Assembly: GCA_020622085.1 (NCBI GenBank)
Contig: JAHRYM010000001.1
Span: forward strand, 124,001 to 188,000
Length of the DNA: 64,000 bases
Source of the DNA: Paracoccaceae bacterium
Lineage (GTDB): Bacteria > Pseudomonadota > Alphaproteobacteria > Rhodobacterales > Rhodobacteraceae
Direction: 5' to 3'
The position numbers were made by a program, and so were the translations under genes. This document shows positions 9,348 to 18,203 of the stretch, one piece after another; within the stretch, counting starts at the first letter, position 1, and every line of letters starts with the position of its first letter. The notes beneath the pieces are model-generated. The model was given only the letters and a program-made list of their open reading frames with translations, had not been told where the DNA came from and did not search any database.

Positions 9348-9899
9348 TCATTCCAGCGGCGTTGCGCTGGCCGCGGGATATTTCGCCTCGGCCAGGAACG
9401 GATAGGCGAGGCTCACCATCTGCTGTTGTGCGGCACCTTCGGTGCGGATGAAATACCAGCGGTCGCCCTCGCGCAGGGCGAGCATCGACTGCCGGTTGCG
9501 GGTCTTCGTGTCGGCCTGCGTCACGGTGAATTCGGTAGGAATCACCGCCCAGGTCACAATCGTTCCGTCCGGCAGCTTCGAATCGGTGACCGCCCGATCC
9601 GAGAGACTGGCGCGAAGATCGCTGAAGCGCGATCCGCTCAGCATGCTTTCGGTCTGTTGGGCGAGCGTCTTTTCCAGCGCCGCCGCGTCCGTTCCCGACT
9701 GGGCAGCGAAAAGCTGGATGATCCGCGGCGGGATCGCGCCGACGATCCGCGTCGCATCGCCCTTTTCGATCGCCTCCAGATACGAGGTGACGGCCGCATC
9801 CAGCACCTTCGCCTCGGGGGCGGTCAGGTCGCGGGCATAGGCCGGAAGGGCCAGCGCAAGGAACGAGGCGGCAAGGGTGGAAAGGACAAGGCGGCGCAT
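9348..9899 (-). CDS. Secreted protein of unknown function
   Basis: A 183-residue protein with a clear Sec signal peptide (MRRLVLSTLAASFLALALPAYA, cleaved before RDLTAPE). The mature part begins helical (EAKVLDAAVTSYLEAIEKGD) and then has a beta-rich half with GTIVTWAVIPTEF and GDRWYFIRT, reminiscent of small NTF2-like or DUF-type periplasmic proteins. I do not recognise the family and assign no activity. It is divergent from xthA, convergent with the cenR terminators, and stands alone. The start at 9899 is chosen because longer readings would place the signal peptide internally. Confidence 0.75.
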   Translation of the reverse strand: MRRLVLSTLAASFLALALPAYARDLTAPEAKVLDAAVTSYLEAIEKGDATRIVGAIPPRIIQLFAAQSGTDAAALEKTLAQQTESMLSGSRFSDLRASLSDRAVTDSKLPDGTIVTWAVIPTEFTVTQADTKTRNRQSMLALREGDRWYFIRTEGAAQQQMVSLAYPFLAEAKYPAASATPLE

Positions 9900-10076
9900 G
9901 TTCGGCGATTCCTGTTGCGTGACGGTATCTGCCCGCGATGTGGCATGTTGCAGGCGCGGCCTCAAGGAGCGGTGGCGCTGGCGCGTGGCACGATCCCCGG
10001 AAATCGGCGGCGCATTGCCGCCGCGATCACGCCCCGCTACAGTCACCCGTTGTTGCCGCCAGACCGGAGTCCGCCG

Positions 10077-10865
10077 ATGCCCTTCACCCTTGCCACCTGG
10101 AACATCAACTCGGTCCGCCTGCGCGAAGGGTTGGTGGCGCGGCTGATGTCCGAGACGCTGCCCGACATCCTCTGCCTCCAGGAATGCAAGAGCCCCGTCG
10201 ACAAGATCCCGCTCGAGCAGTTCCGCGCCCTTGGCTACAACCACATCGTCGCCCGTGGCCAAAAGGGCTACAACGGCGTTGCCATCCTGTCGAAACTGCC
10301 GATCGAAGATGCGGGTGACCGGGATTATGCGCGCCTGGGTCACGCCCGCCACGTCGCGGCGCGACTGGAAAGCGGCGTGGTGATCCACAACGTCTACGTC
10401 CCGGCGGGTGGCGACATCCCAGACCGCGCCCAGAACCCGAAGTTCGGCCAGAAGCTCGATTTCCTGACCGACATGCGCGACGCCTTCCACGCCGAACGGC
10501 CGGAGCGGTCAATCCTGGTGGGCGATCTGAACATCGCCCCGCGCGAGGATGACGTCTGGAACCACAAGGCGCTTCTGAAGATCGTGAGCCACACGCCCAT
10601 CGAGGTCGAACACCTGGGCGCCACGCAGGATGCCGGAGGATGGGTGGACGTGACGCGCAAGGACATCCCCTCGGGGCCGCTCTATTCCTGGTGGTCCTAC
10701 CGCGCGCCCGACTGGAACGCCGCCGACAAGGGCCGCCGGCTCGACCATGTCTGGGCCACGCCCGACATCGCCAATGCCGCGCATTCCAGCCGCATCCTGC
10801 GCGAGGTGCGCGGCTGGGATCAGCCTTCGGACCATGTTCCGGTCTTCGCCACCTTCGATCTGTGA
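10077..10865 (+). CDS. xthA: Exodeoxyribonuclease III
   Basis: A 262-residue AP endonuclease/3'-5' exonuclease of the exonuclease-endonuclease-phosphatase fold, acting in base-excision repair. Diagnostic motifs in order: TWNINSVR (metal ligand Asn), CLQECKSP (catalytic Glu), GYNGVAILSK, VGDLNIAP (Asp/Asn) and the C-terminal RLDHVWA and PSDHVPVFATF (catalytic His). Length equals the family norm. ATG 10077 is used because it begins the conserved MPFTLATWNIN start; longer readings have no homologous sequence. It is followed 72 bases on by the thioredoxin-like gene, possibly in one transcript. Confidence 0.95.
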   Translation: MPFTLATWNINSVRLREGLVARLMSETLPDILCLQECKSPVDKIPLEQFRALGYNHIVARGQKGYNGVAILSKLPIEDAGDRDYARLGHARHVAARLESGVVIHNVYVPAGGDIPDRAQNPKFGQKLDFLTDMRDAFHAERPERSILVGDLNIAPREDDVWNHKALLKIVSHTPIEVEHLGATQDAGGWVDVTRKDIPSGPLYSWWSYRAPDWNAADKGRRLDHVWATPDIANAAHSSRILREVRGWDQPSDHVPVFATFDL

Positions 10866-10937
10866 CAAGCTGCCGCCCCTTGGCATGCCAGCCCCGCCGG
10901 ACCATATAGGGGCAAAGGAAATTCCGGGGACGAAAGC

Positions 10938-11846
10938 ATGCTGGAAATGGGGAATGCAGCCAATGGTGCCGCAGCAGCGGATCTGATCCGCGACGTGACG
11001 GAAGCCACCTTCATGGCCGAGGTCATCGACCTCAGCCAGACCGTGCCGGTGATCGTCGATTTCTGGGCGCCCTGGTGCGGCCCCTGCAAGACGCTGGGCC
11101 CGATGCTGGAAGCCGAGGTGATCCGCGCCAAGGGCAAGGTCCGCATGGCCAAGGTCAATGTCGACGAAAACCAGATGATCGCGGGCCAACTGCGCGTGCA
11201 GTCGATCCCCACGGTCTATGCCTTCTGGCAGGGCCGCCCCGTCGATGCGTTCCAGGGTGCGCTGCCCGGATCGCAGATAAAGGATTTCGTCGAAAAGCTT
11301 GCAGCCCTCGCCGGTGACGGCGGCCTGGGCGAAGCGATGGATGCCGCCGATGCGATGCTCGCAGAAGGCGCAGTCGCCGATGCCGCCGAAACCTTTGCTG
11401 CGATCCTTGCCGAAGAACCCGAAAACGCCCGCGCTTACAGCGGACTTGTCCGATCGCATCTGGCGCTGGGCAACCTTGATCAGGCCGAGGGGCTCTTGTC
11501 CGCGGCCCCGGCCGGCATCGCCAAGTCTCAGGAACTGGAAGCCGCCCGCGCCCAACTGGAGCTTGCGCGCCAGGCCGCAGACGCCGGCCCGGTGGCCGAA
11601 CTTGAAGCGACCGTGGCCGCCAACCCGGCCGACCCGCAGGCCCGCTTCGATCTGGCACTCGCGCTCCATGCCAGTGGCCAGGTGGACGCGGCGGTTGATC
11701 AGCTTCTAGAGCTGTTCCGCCGCGACCGCGACTGGAACGACGGCGCGGCCAAGACCCAGCTGTTCACCATTTTCGATGCCCTGAAGCCGACCGACGCCAT
11801 CGTGCTGAAGGGCCGCCGCAAGCTGTCGTCGATGATCTTTGCCTGA
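10938..11846 (+). CDS. Thioredoxin-fold TPR protein, CnoX/YbbN-like
   Basis: A 302-residue fusion of an N-terminal thioredoxin domain (about 20-130) and a C-terminal tetratricopeptide-like region (about 135-300, alanine-rich helices such as AAETFAAILAEEPENARAYS). This is the architecture of CnoX/YbbN, a chaperone/holdase working with DnaK and GroEL. Unlike E. coli YbbN, which has lost a redox cysteine, this protein retains a full WCGPC active site (Cys47, Cys50), so it may be redox active, as reported for Caulobacter CnoX. It probably forms an operon with the LON-domain and Trm112-like genes (gaps 42 and -4 bases). Confidence 0.88.
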   Translation: MLEMGNAANGAAAADLIRDVTEATFMAEVIDLSQTVPVIVDFWAPWCGPCKTLGPMLEAEVIRAKGKVRMAKVNVDENQMIAGQLRVQSIPTVYAFWQGRPVDAFQGALPGSQIKDFVEKLAALAGDGGLGEAMDAADAMLAEGAVADAAETFAAILAEEPENARAYSGLVRSHLALGNLDQAEGLLSAAPAGIAKSQELEAARAQLELARQAADAGPVAELEATVAANPADPQARFDLALALHASGQVDAAVDQLLELFRRDRDWNDGAAKTQLFTIFDALKPTDAIVLKGRRKLSSMIFA

Positions 11847-11888
11847 CCCGGGCCGGGGCCAGGCACGCCTGCGAAAGGGCCGCGCGAG

Positions 11889-12521
11889 ATGATGAAGGAT
11901 CTACCCGAAACCATCGCCCTGTTTCCCCTGCCGGGGGCGCTGGTCCTGCCGCGTGCCCGGCTGCCGCTCCATATCTTCGAGCCGCGCTACCTCGCGATGC
12001 TCGAGGACACGCTGAAGACCCCGCAGCGCCTGATCGGCATGATCCAGCCCCGATCGGGGTCCGAACCCGGCCTTTCGGCCATCGGCTGCGCGGGCCGTGT
12101 CACCGGATTTTCGGAAACCGATGACGGCCGCTACATGATCACCCTCACCGGTATCTCCCGCTTCCGCCTGCGGCGCGAGATCGGCGGCTTCACCCCTTAC
12201 CTGCGGGCCGAGGTGGATTGGGCCGAATTTCGCCGCGATGTCGGCGCCGCCGAAGATGATCCCTCCTTCGACCGTTCCGCATTCCTGGACCTGCTGGGCC
12301 GGTTCTTTGCCGCCAACGATCTGTCCACCGACTGGGAGGGCCTGGGCAACGCCAGCGACGAACTGCTGATCAACTCTCTGGCCATGCTCTGCCCGTTCGA
12401 ACCCGGCGACCGTCAGGCGCTTCTGGAAGCGCCCTGCCTGTCCGACCGCCGCGAAACGCTCGTGACGCTGATGGAATTCGCCCTCCACGGGGGCCAGAAG
12501 GCCGAGGACCGACTGCAATGA
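11889..12521 (+). CDS. LON-substrate-binding-domain protein
   Basis: About 210 residues consisting of just the N-terminal substrate-binding domain of Lon (PF02190): [24 protein letters not shown] is the classic opening, followed by IGMIQPRSG and the [20 protein letters not shown] beta segment. There is no AAA or protease domain, so it is not a protease. The function of these stand-alone proteins is not established. It starts with two adjacent ATGs (11889 and 11892). Its stop overlaps the ATG of the Trm112-like gene (ATGA), and it follows the CnoX-like gene closely, an order common in Rhodobacteraceae. Confidence 0.88.
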   Translation: MMKDLPETIALFPLPGALVLPRARLPLHIFEPRYLAMLEDTLKTPQRLIGMIQPRSGSEPGLSAIGCAGRVTGFSETDDGRYMITLTGISRFRLRREIGGFTPYLRAEVDWAEFRRDVGAAEDDPSFDRSAFLDLLGRFFAANDLSTDWEGLGNASDELLINSLAMLCPFEPGDRQALLEAPCLSDRRETLVTLMEFALHGGQKAEDRLQ

Positions 12522-12703
12522 CCGATACGCCGATCCCCTTCGACCGCCGCATGCTCGAAGCGCTGGTCTGCCCGCTGACCCATGCGGTCCTCAGCTACGA
12601 CGCCGAACGGCAGGAGCTGATTTCGAAACCGGCGAAACTCGCCTTCCCGATCCGTGGCGGCATCCCGATCATGCTCGTCGACGAAGCGCGCGAACTCGAC
12701 TGA
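12518..12703 (+). CDS. Trm112-like small protein (UPF0434)
   Basis: A 61-residue protein of the Trm112/YcaR family. The [16 protein letters not shown] start and the [18 protein letters not shown] end are characteristic. In eukaryotes and archaea Trm112 is a zinc-binding activator of methyltransferases; the role of the bacterial forms is unclear. This copy keeps only one of the paired cysteines (Cys at ALVCPLT), so zinc binding is doubtful. It overlaps the LON-domain gene by four bases and is the last gene before the convergent polA. Confidence 0.85.
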   Translation: MTDTPIPFDRRMLEALVCPLTHAVLSYDAERQELISKPAKLAFPIRGGIPIMLVDEARELD

Positions 12704-12769
12704 GCCTGCGCCTTCTTCTTTGTCCAAATACTCAAATCCCTGCCTGTCTGCCCGCGCGGGCCGTCGGGA

Positions 12770-15607
12770 TCAGTGCGCCTCTGCCCAGTTCGGCCCCACG
12801 CCCGCCTCGACCACCAGCGGAACGGCCAGCTTGACGGCGGGCGCATCCGCCGCCTCCATCACCGCCCGTGCCCGGGCGATCAGGTCGTCAACCGCGCCCG
12901 TCTCGACCTCGAACAGCAGTTCGTCATGCACCTGCAAGAGCATCTTTGCCGGCAGGTCCGCGATGGCTGCGGGCATACGGATCATCGCACGACGGATCAC
13001 GTCCGCCGCCGCCCCCTGGATCGGCGCGTTGATCGCCGCGCGGCGGGCAAAGCCTGCTGTCGGGCCTTTCGAATTGATCTCGGGCGTGTGGATCTTCCGC
13101 CCGAACAGCGTCTGCACAAAGCCATTGGCCTTGGCGAAGGCGATGGTGCGGTCCATGTATTCGCGGATGCCGGGGAAACGCTGGAAATAGGTGTCGATGA
13201 AGGCCTGCGCCTCGGCGCGCGGGATCCGCAGGTTCCGCGCCAGACCGAAGCCTGAAATCCCGTAGATCACCCCGAAGTTGATCGCCTTGGCGCGGCGGCG
13301 GATTTCGGGGGTCATCTGGTCAAGGGGCACGTTGAACATCTGGCTGGCGGTCATCGAATGGATGTCGATGCCTTGCCTGAATGCTTCTTTCAGCGCCGGA
13401 ATGTCGGCGACATGCGCCAGGATCCGCAGCTCGATCTGGCTGTAGTCAAGGCTGACCAGCTTCATTCCGGGTCCGGCGATGAAGGCTTCGCGGATCTTGC
13501 GGCCCTCTTCGGTGCGGATCGGGATGTTCTGAAGGTTGGGATCGGTCGATGCCAGCCGCCCGGTGTTCGCCCCGGCGATGGAATAGGAGGTATGGACGCG
13601 CCCCGTCTCGGGGTTCAGGTAGGTGGGCAGCGCGTCGGTATAGGTCGACTTCATCTTGGCGATCTGCCGCCAGTCCAGCACCCGCGCCGCAAGCTCGGCC
13701 GCCCTGGGGTTGTCCTGCTGGGCGGCAACGTCCTCCAGCACATCGGCGCCGGTGGCATAGGCGCCGGTCTTGCCCTTTTCGCCGCCCTGAACGCCCATCT
13801 GGTCAAACAGGATCTCGCCCAGCTGCTTGGGGCTGCCAACGTTGAAGGGCTGTCCGGCGATCCCGGTGATCTCGGCCTCCAGACCCGCCATCTGCTGCGC
13901 GAAGGCATTCGACATCCGCCCAAGGGTCGCGGTGTCGATCCGGACGCCCGCCATCTCCATCCCAGCCAGGACGGTGACCAGCGGGCGTTCCAGCGTTTCA
14001 TAGACGGTGGTCACCTGCGCGCGGTGCAGCGCCGGCTTGAACGCCTGCCAAAGCCGCAGCGTCACGTCCGCATCTTCGCCCGCATAAGGCGTCGCATCGC
14101 AGATCGGCACCTGATCGAAGGTCCGCGCCGACTTGCCGCTGCCCAGCAGCGTCTTGATGGCGATGGGGTTGTGGCGCAGATAGCGTTCCGAAAGGCCGTC
14201 CATGCCGTGCAGGTGCTTTCCGGCGTGCATGGCATAGGACAGCAGCATCGTGTCATCGAAGGGCGTGATGCGGATGCCGTTCCGCGCCATGATCTTCCAG
14301 TCATATTTCATGTTCTGCGCGATCTTGAGGATCGAAGCGTCCTCAAGCACCGGCTTCAGCGCCGCCAGTACCTGATCAAGCAGCATCTGATCCGGCGCCA
14401 GCGCCGACCCGCCGAACAGATCGCCCGAGCCGGTCCGATGCCCCACCGGGATATAGCAGCCCCGCCCCGGATCGGTCGCCAGCGAAATCCCCACAAGTTC
14501 GGCCCGCATCTCGTCAAGGCTGGTGGTTTCCGTGTCGAAGGCAACATGGCCCTTTTCGCGGATCGCCGCGATCCAGCGCTCCAGCGCCGCCATGTCCGTC
14601 ACGCATTCATAGGCGGAATGGTCAAACGGCGGATGGCTGTCGTCGGGCGCTTCGGCCTGTTCATGCACCTCATCCGCCACCGGACGAGGCAGTTCGGGGA
14701 TCGTCGGCGCCTCGACCTTCAGGCTGTCGGCGACGCGCTTGGTCAGGGTGCGGAATTCCATCCGGCCCAGAAAATCAAGGATCGTGTCCGGGTCGGGCTT
14801 GCGCACCAGAAGCTCATCCGGGGCCAGGTCCAGCGGCATGTCGCAATCCAGTTGCACCAGCCGCTTCGACAGGCGGATCTGGTCGGCAAAGCCGATCAGC
14901 GTCTCGCGCCGCTTGGCCTGCTTGATCTCGCCCGCCCGCGCCAGCAGCGTTTCCAGATCGCCGTATTCGTTGATCAGCAGCGCCGCCGTCTTCACCCCGA
15001 TCCCCGGCGCGCCCGGCACGTTGTCGACACTGTCACCGCACAAAGCCTGCACATCGACCACCCGTTCGGGGCCGACGCCGAATTTCTCGATCACCTCGGC
15101 GCGGTCGATGGTCTTGTTCTTCATGGCGTCGAACATGACGACGCCATCCCCGATCAACTGCATCAGATCCTTGTCGGACGAGATGATCGTGACCTGCCCG
15201 CCCGCATCCCGCGCCCGGCAGGACAGGGCCGCGATGATGTCGTCGGCCTCGTAGCCATCCGCCTCGATGCAGGCGATGTTGAAGGCGCGGGTCGCCTCGC
15301 GGGTCAGGGGAAACTGCGGCTTCAGATCCTCGGGCAGATCGGGCCGGTGGGCCTTGTATTCGGGGTAGATGTCGTTGCGGAAGGTCTTGGACGAATAGTC
15401 GAAGATCACCGCGACATGGGTCGGCGCATCCGCGCCCTTGTTGTTTTCGACATAGCGGAACAGCATGTTGCAAAACCCCGCGACCGCGCCGATCGGCAGG
15501 CCGTCGGATTTGCGCGTGAGCGGCGGCAGCGCGTGATAGGCGCGGAAGATGAAGGCCGAACCGTCGATCAGATGCAGATGCGTGGTCTTGTCAAATACGT
15601 CCGCCAT
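12770..15607 (-). CDS. polA: DNA polymerase I
   Basis: A 945-residue polymerase I with three domains. The 5'-3' exonuclease is at roughly 1-300 (LIDGSAFIFRAYHALP, GVKTAALLINEYG). The 3'-5' exonuclease at about 330-530 retains the metal-binding DTETTSLD motif, so proofreading is probably active. The polymerase core has LDYSQIELRILAH (motif A), RRAKAINFGVIYG (motif B) and LQVHDELLFEV (motif C). It fills gaps in repair and removes RNA primers. The start at 15607 (MADVFDKTTHLHLIDGS) is the natural N-terminus; upstream in-frame sequence is spacer. It is 112 bases from the zf-CHCC gene on the same strand. Confidence 0.96.
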   Translation of the reverse strand: MADVFDKTTHLHLIDGSAFIFRAYHALPPLTRKSDGLPIGAVAGFCNMLFRYVENNKGADAPTHVAVIFDYSSKTFRNDIYPEYKAHRPDLPEDLKPQFPLTREATRAFNIACIEADGYEADDIIAALSCRARDAGGQVTIISSDKDLMQLIGDGVVMFDAMKNKTIDRAEVIEKFGVGPERVVDVQALCGDSVDNVPGAPGIGVKTAALLINEYGDLETLLARAGEIKQAKRRETLIGFADQIRLSKRLVQLDCDMPLDLAPDELLVRKPDPDTILDFLGRMEFRTLTKRVADSLKVEAPTIPELPRPVADEVHEQAEAPDDSHPPFDHSAYECVTDMAALERWIAAIREKGHVAFDTETTSLDEMRAELVGISLATDPGRGCYIPVGHRTGSGDLFGGSALAPDQMLLDQVLAALKPVLEDASILKIAQNMKYDWKIMARNGIRITPFDDTMLLSYAMHAGKHLHGMDGLSERYLRHNPIAIKTLLGSGKSARTFDQVPICDATPYAGEDADVTLRLWQAFKPALHRAQVTTVYETLERPLVTVLAGMEMAGVRIDTATLGRMSNAFAQQMAGLEAEITGIAGQPFNVGSPKQLGEILFDQMGVQGGEKGKTGAYATGADVLEDVAAQQDNPRAAELAARVLDWRQIAKMKSTYTDALPTYLNPETGRVHTSYSIAGANTGRLASTDPNLQNIPIRTEEGRKIREAFIAGPGMKLVSLDYSQIELRILAHVADIPALKEAFRQGIDIHSMTASQMFNVPLDQMTPEIRRRAKAINFGVIYGISGFGLARNLRIPRAEAQAFIDTYFQRFPGIREYMDRTIAFAKANGFVQTLFGRKIHTPEINSKGPTAGFARRAAINAPIQGAAADVIRRAMIRMPAAIADLPAKMLLQVHDELLFEVETGAVDDLIARARAVMEAADAPAVKLAVPLVVEAGVGPNWAEAH

Positions 15608-15719
15608 GCGCAGGCCCCCCGATTGCCGCCTGCTTCCTTCTGCCACGGGCCGGTCGCCCATGCCAGTGCCGCCGCCCGTGCCAGCGGCAGTCAGCCGGAA
15701 CGGGGGCGCTGGCGCGGGA

Positions 15720-15905
15720 TCAGTGGTCGTCGTGCGCGTGGGCGCGGTCGATCTCGAACCGCTTGTCGCAGTAACCGCACTCGACCCAGCCGGCATCCAG
15801 CGGGATCTGCCACCAGACGCGCGGATGGCCAAGCGCGCCTTCGCCGCCATCGCAGGCCACTTTCCAGTGGGTGACGATCTGGGTTTCCGGGGCGGTGCGG
15901 GTCAT
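15720..15905 (-). CDS. zf-CHCC zinc-finger protein
   Basis: A 61-residue protein with the CHCC zinc finger of the mitochondrial complex I subunit NDUFS6: [17 protein letters not shown], then [13 protein letters not shown]. The conserved cysteines and the histidine in GHPRV are visible. In alphaproteobacteria the small stand-alone relatives are thought to be ancestral complex I accessory factors, but a role for this one is not shown. The start at 15905 (MTRTAPETQ) gives the normal length; an upstream ATG would add 21 unrelated residues. It lies just upstream of polA on the same strand. Confidence 0.85.
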   Translation of the reverse strand: MTRTAPETQIVTHWKVACDGGEGALGHPRVWWQIPLDAGWVECGYCDKRFEIDRAHAHDDH

Positions 15906-16058
15906 GGCTGGCTTTCCGTGCTGAAGGCGATGTGCCCGCCATGATAGCGATCCCTGCGGCGCCGGCAAGGCGGTGGCGCCGGCAAACCCCGGCGGCGGGG
16001 CTGATACGACACTTCCCGCGCACCCCGGGTGGCGGGCGCAGCTGATCGGCCGGGGGCG

Positions 16059-16709
16059 TCAGGCGGTGAGGTGGCGCAGGCCCTGCGTCACGTCGGTGCG
16101 GATTGCCAGCCTCAGCCCCGGGTCGTCTCCTGCGCGCAGGGCGGCGATGATCATGCGGTGGTATTGTGGCGGCTCGTTGCGGCGCAGCCGGGTATAAAGC
16201 GCACGCATCGTCGGGCCAAGCTGCAGCCAGATCGTCTCGATCACCGCCAGCATCGCAGGCGCCTGGGCGCGCAGGTAAAGAGTGCGATGAAATTCGAGGT
16301 TGGTGCGGATATAGGCCACCGCATCCTGCTTTGCGACGGCTTCGGCATTGGCCATGTTGATCGTCTGCAGGCGGTCGATCAGCGCCAGGTGGGCGCGGGG
16401 CAGGGCGCGGCTGGCCAGTTCCGGCTCGATCAGGGCGCGAAGGGCCGCCAGTTCCTCGATCCGGTCGTTCGAAAGCTCCGGCGTGGTGACGCGCCCCGAG
16501 GATGACAGCACCAGCGCGCCTTCCGCCACCAGCCGGCGCAGGGCTTCGCGCACAGGCGTCATAGACAGGTCGTGCTGCTTGCCCAGGCCCCGCAGTGTCA
16601 GAGCCTGGCCCGGGCGCAGCTCGCCATGCATGACCTGTTGGCGCAAGGTCCGGTAAAGCCGGTCATGCGCGGCGATCCGCGTGTCCGAGGGGCGTGCCGT
16701 GGGCAACAT
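16059..16709 (-). CDS. GntR family transcriptional regulator, FCD subfamily
   Basis: A 216-residue regulator. The winged helix-turn-helix occupies about 15-80 (LRQQVMHGELRPGQALTLR, MTPVREALRRLVAEG, both classic GntR signatures), and the rest is an all-helical FCD effector domain (EELAALRALIEPELA, NLEFHRTLYLRA). FCD regulators usually respond to organic acids or amino acids of a nearby catabolic operon. Here no such operon is adjacent: neighbours are the zf-CHCC gene and a metallopeptidase, so the ligand cannot be guessed. The typical FCD metal histidine is visible in EFHRTLY. Confidence 0.88.
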   Translation of the reverse strand: MLPTARPSDTRIAAHDRLYRTLRQQVMHGELRPGQALTLRGLGKQHDLSMTPVREALRRLVAEGALVLSSSGRVTTPELSNDRIEELAALRALIEPELASRALPRAHLALIDRLQTINMANAEAVAKQDAVAYIRTNLEFHRTLYLRAQAPAMLAVIETIWLQLGPTMRALYTRLRRNEPPQYHRMIIAALRAGDDPGLRLAIRTDVTQGLRHLTA

Positions 16710-16739
16710 GACGCCACCATCACCATGCGGGGCCGCGCG

Positions 16740-17459
16740 TCAATGGTCTTGGGCCGCATCCGGCCGTGTTCCGCCGAAATCGAACTGGTGCAAGCGGTTT
16801 CCATCGGAGCGCAGCCAGCGGCGGTGGGTCTCGAATTCGGGCATCAGGCGCCCGACGACCTTCCAGAAGCGGTCGGAATGGTTCATCTCGGACAGATGCG
16901 CGACTTCATGCGCCGCGACGTAGGAAAGCACGGAGGGCGGGGCGAGGATCAGCCGCCAGGAATACATCAGCCGTCCGTCGGTGGTGCACGACCCCCAGCG
17001 CGAGCGCGTGTCCCGAAGCGTGATCGTGCGGAAGGAACGACCGATCTGCGCGGCATAGTGATCGGACGCCGACTGAAGCTGCTGGCGCGCCAGAAGCCTG
17101 AGGTAGGTCGCGGCCCTGACGGCGGCGCGCTGTGGATCAGCGGGCAAGAGCAGCCTGTCGCCTTCCACCTTCGGCGCGCGCACCCCCGCCGGGGTCAGCG
17201 TCAGCAACCGCCCCTGCACCGGAAGCTGCAGTCCGAATCCGACTGCGACCCGTGGGCCGTTGCGTTCGAGCGCGCGGCGGATCCACTCGGCATGCCCCTG
17301 GGCAAAGGCCAGCGCCTCGGCTTCGCGGGCATGGTCGGGCATCGACAGCGTCACCCGGCCGTCGATCCGCGACACGCGCAGCGAAAACCGCCGCGCCCGC
17401 GCCGACCGGCGCAGCACCACTTCCAGTGGTGGATCGCCGCGAAGAAGCCTTCTGGTCAT
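16740..17459 (-). CDS. YgjP-like (M48/DUF45) metallopeptidase
   Basis: A 239-residue protein with a zinc-peptidase motif HEVAHLSEMNH near residue 180 (HExxH plus a downstream HSDRFW), preceded by DTRSRWGSCTTDGRLMYSWRLI, the hallmark of the YgjP/DUF45 (SprT-like) group. The N-terminus VVLRRSARARRFSLRVSRIDG is also conserved in this group. A proteolytic role is inferred from the motif; substrates are unknown. It is divergent from the TIGR02300 gene across a 158-base spacer that must hold both promoters; a TTGACA at 17549-17554 is a possible -35 for the plus strand but lacks a good -10. Confidence 0.85.
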   Translation of the reverse strand: MTRRLLRGDPPLEVVLRRSARARRFSLRVSRIDGRVTLSMPDHAREAEALAFAQGHAEWIRRALERNGPRVAVGFGLQLPVQGRLLTLTPAGVRAPKVEGDRLLLPADPQRAAVRAATYLRLLARQQLQSASDHYAAQIGRSFRTITLRDTRSRWGSCTTDGRLMYSWRLILAPPSVLSYVAAHEVAHLSEMNHSDRFWKVVGRLMPEFETHRRWLRSDGNRLHQFDFGGTRPDAAQDH

Positions 17460-17617
17460 ATGCCTACCCTTTCCCTTCCGCTTTCTATGACGTGAACGCC
17501 GCCGGAAAAAGACTGCAATGTTGTTGGCAAAGCCCGCATGGAAAGCCTTTGACAGCCCGGCGCTGTTGTGGCAGTTGGCACCGACTCTGGATAGACGTGC
17601 ATTGGAAGGAGATTTCC

Positions 17618-17947
17618 GTGCCCAAGGAAGAATGGGGCGTCAAGCGCCTTTGCCCGCATTGCGCCAGCCGGTTCTATGACCTGCGCCGCGATCCGATGAC
17701 CTGCCCCGAATGCGGCCACAGCTTCACCGCTGAAAGCCTGCAGAGCAGCCGCGGGCGCGTGATGATCGTCGAGAAGTCCGCCGCCAAGGAACGGGATCTG
17801 GAACTCGATGATCTGGCGGATGACGAAGTCCTCGACGATGAGGGCGGCGAGGTCGAACTGGACGATGACCTGCTGGAAGACGACGAGGATGACAACGTCT
17901 CGCTCGATGACATCGCGGATGTGAGCGCCGGCGACGACGAAGGCTGA
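17618..17947 (+). CDS. TIGR02300 family acidic protein
   Basis: A 109-residue protein starting at a GTG with a strong GGAAGGAG ribosome-binding site about six bases upstream. The N-terminal 40 residues form a zinc-ribbon-like unit (CPHCASRFYDLRRDP, CPECGHSF); the C-terminal half is extremely acidic (runs of Asp and Glu from about residue 64). This is the TIGR02300 family, restricted to alphaproteobacteria and of unknown function. The zinc ribbon and acidic tail suggest binding to a nucleic-acid-related or basic partner, but that is inference. It is followed by its own terminator and then tRNA-Ala. Confidence 0.88.
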   Translation: MPKEEWGVKRLCPHCASRFYDLRRDPMTCPECGHSFTAESLQSSRGRVMIVEKSAAKERDLELDDLADDEVLDDEGGEVELDDDLLEDDEDDNVSLDDIADVSAGDDEG

Positions 17948-17977
17948 GTCGTCGCCTGAACGGGGCCAAGGCTTCAA

Positions 17978-18005
17978 GGCGCGGTTTGCGGACCGCGCCT
18001 TTTTT
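17978..18005 (+). terminator. Rho-independent terminator of the TIGR02300 gene
   Basis: GGCGCGGT (17978-17985) pairs with ACCGCGCC (17992-17999) around a 6-base loop, followed by six T residues. Confidence 0.92.
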
Positions 18006-18056
18006 CATGCCTTGGGGATGGGTGCCGGCTTGCGCGCCACAAGGCAAAGTTTTCGC

Positions 18057-18085
18057 TTGCGCATCCCGTGGGGCTTCCATATATC
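18057..18085 (+). promoter_or_regulatory. Predicted sigma-70 promoter of tRNA-Ala
   Basis: A TTGCGC -35 (18057-18062) and a TATATC -10 (18080-18085) are separated by exactly 17 bases. This puts the start of transcription near 18092, about 36 bases before the mature tRNA. It is the most convincing promoter match seen in the window. Confidence 0.6.
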
Positions 18086-18127
18086 GCCCCCACGCAGGCG
18101 ACGCCCGACGGCGCCTGGACCTCCGGT

Positions 18128-18203
<76 letters not shown>

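Noticed and set aside
13358-15874. An 838-codon plus-strand frame opposite polA
   Set aside because: Antisense shadow of DNA polymerase I, whose motifs on the minus strand are complete.
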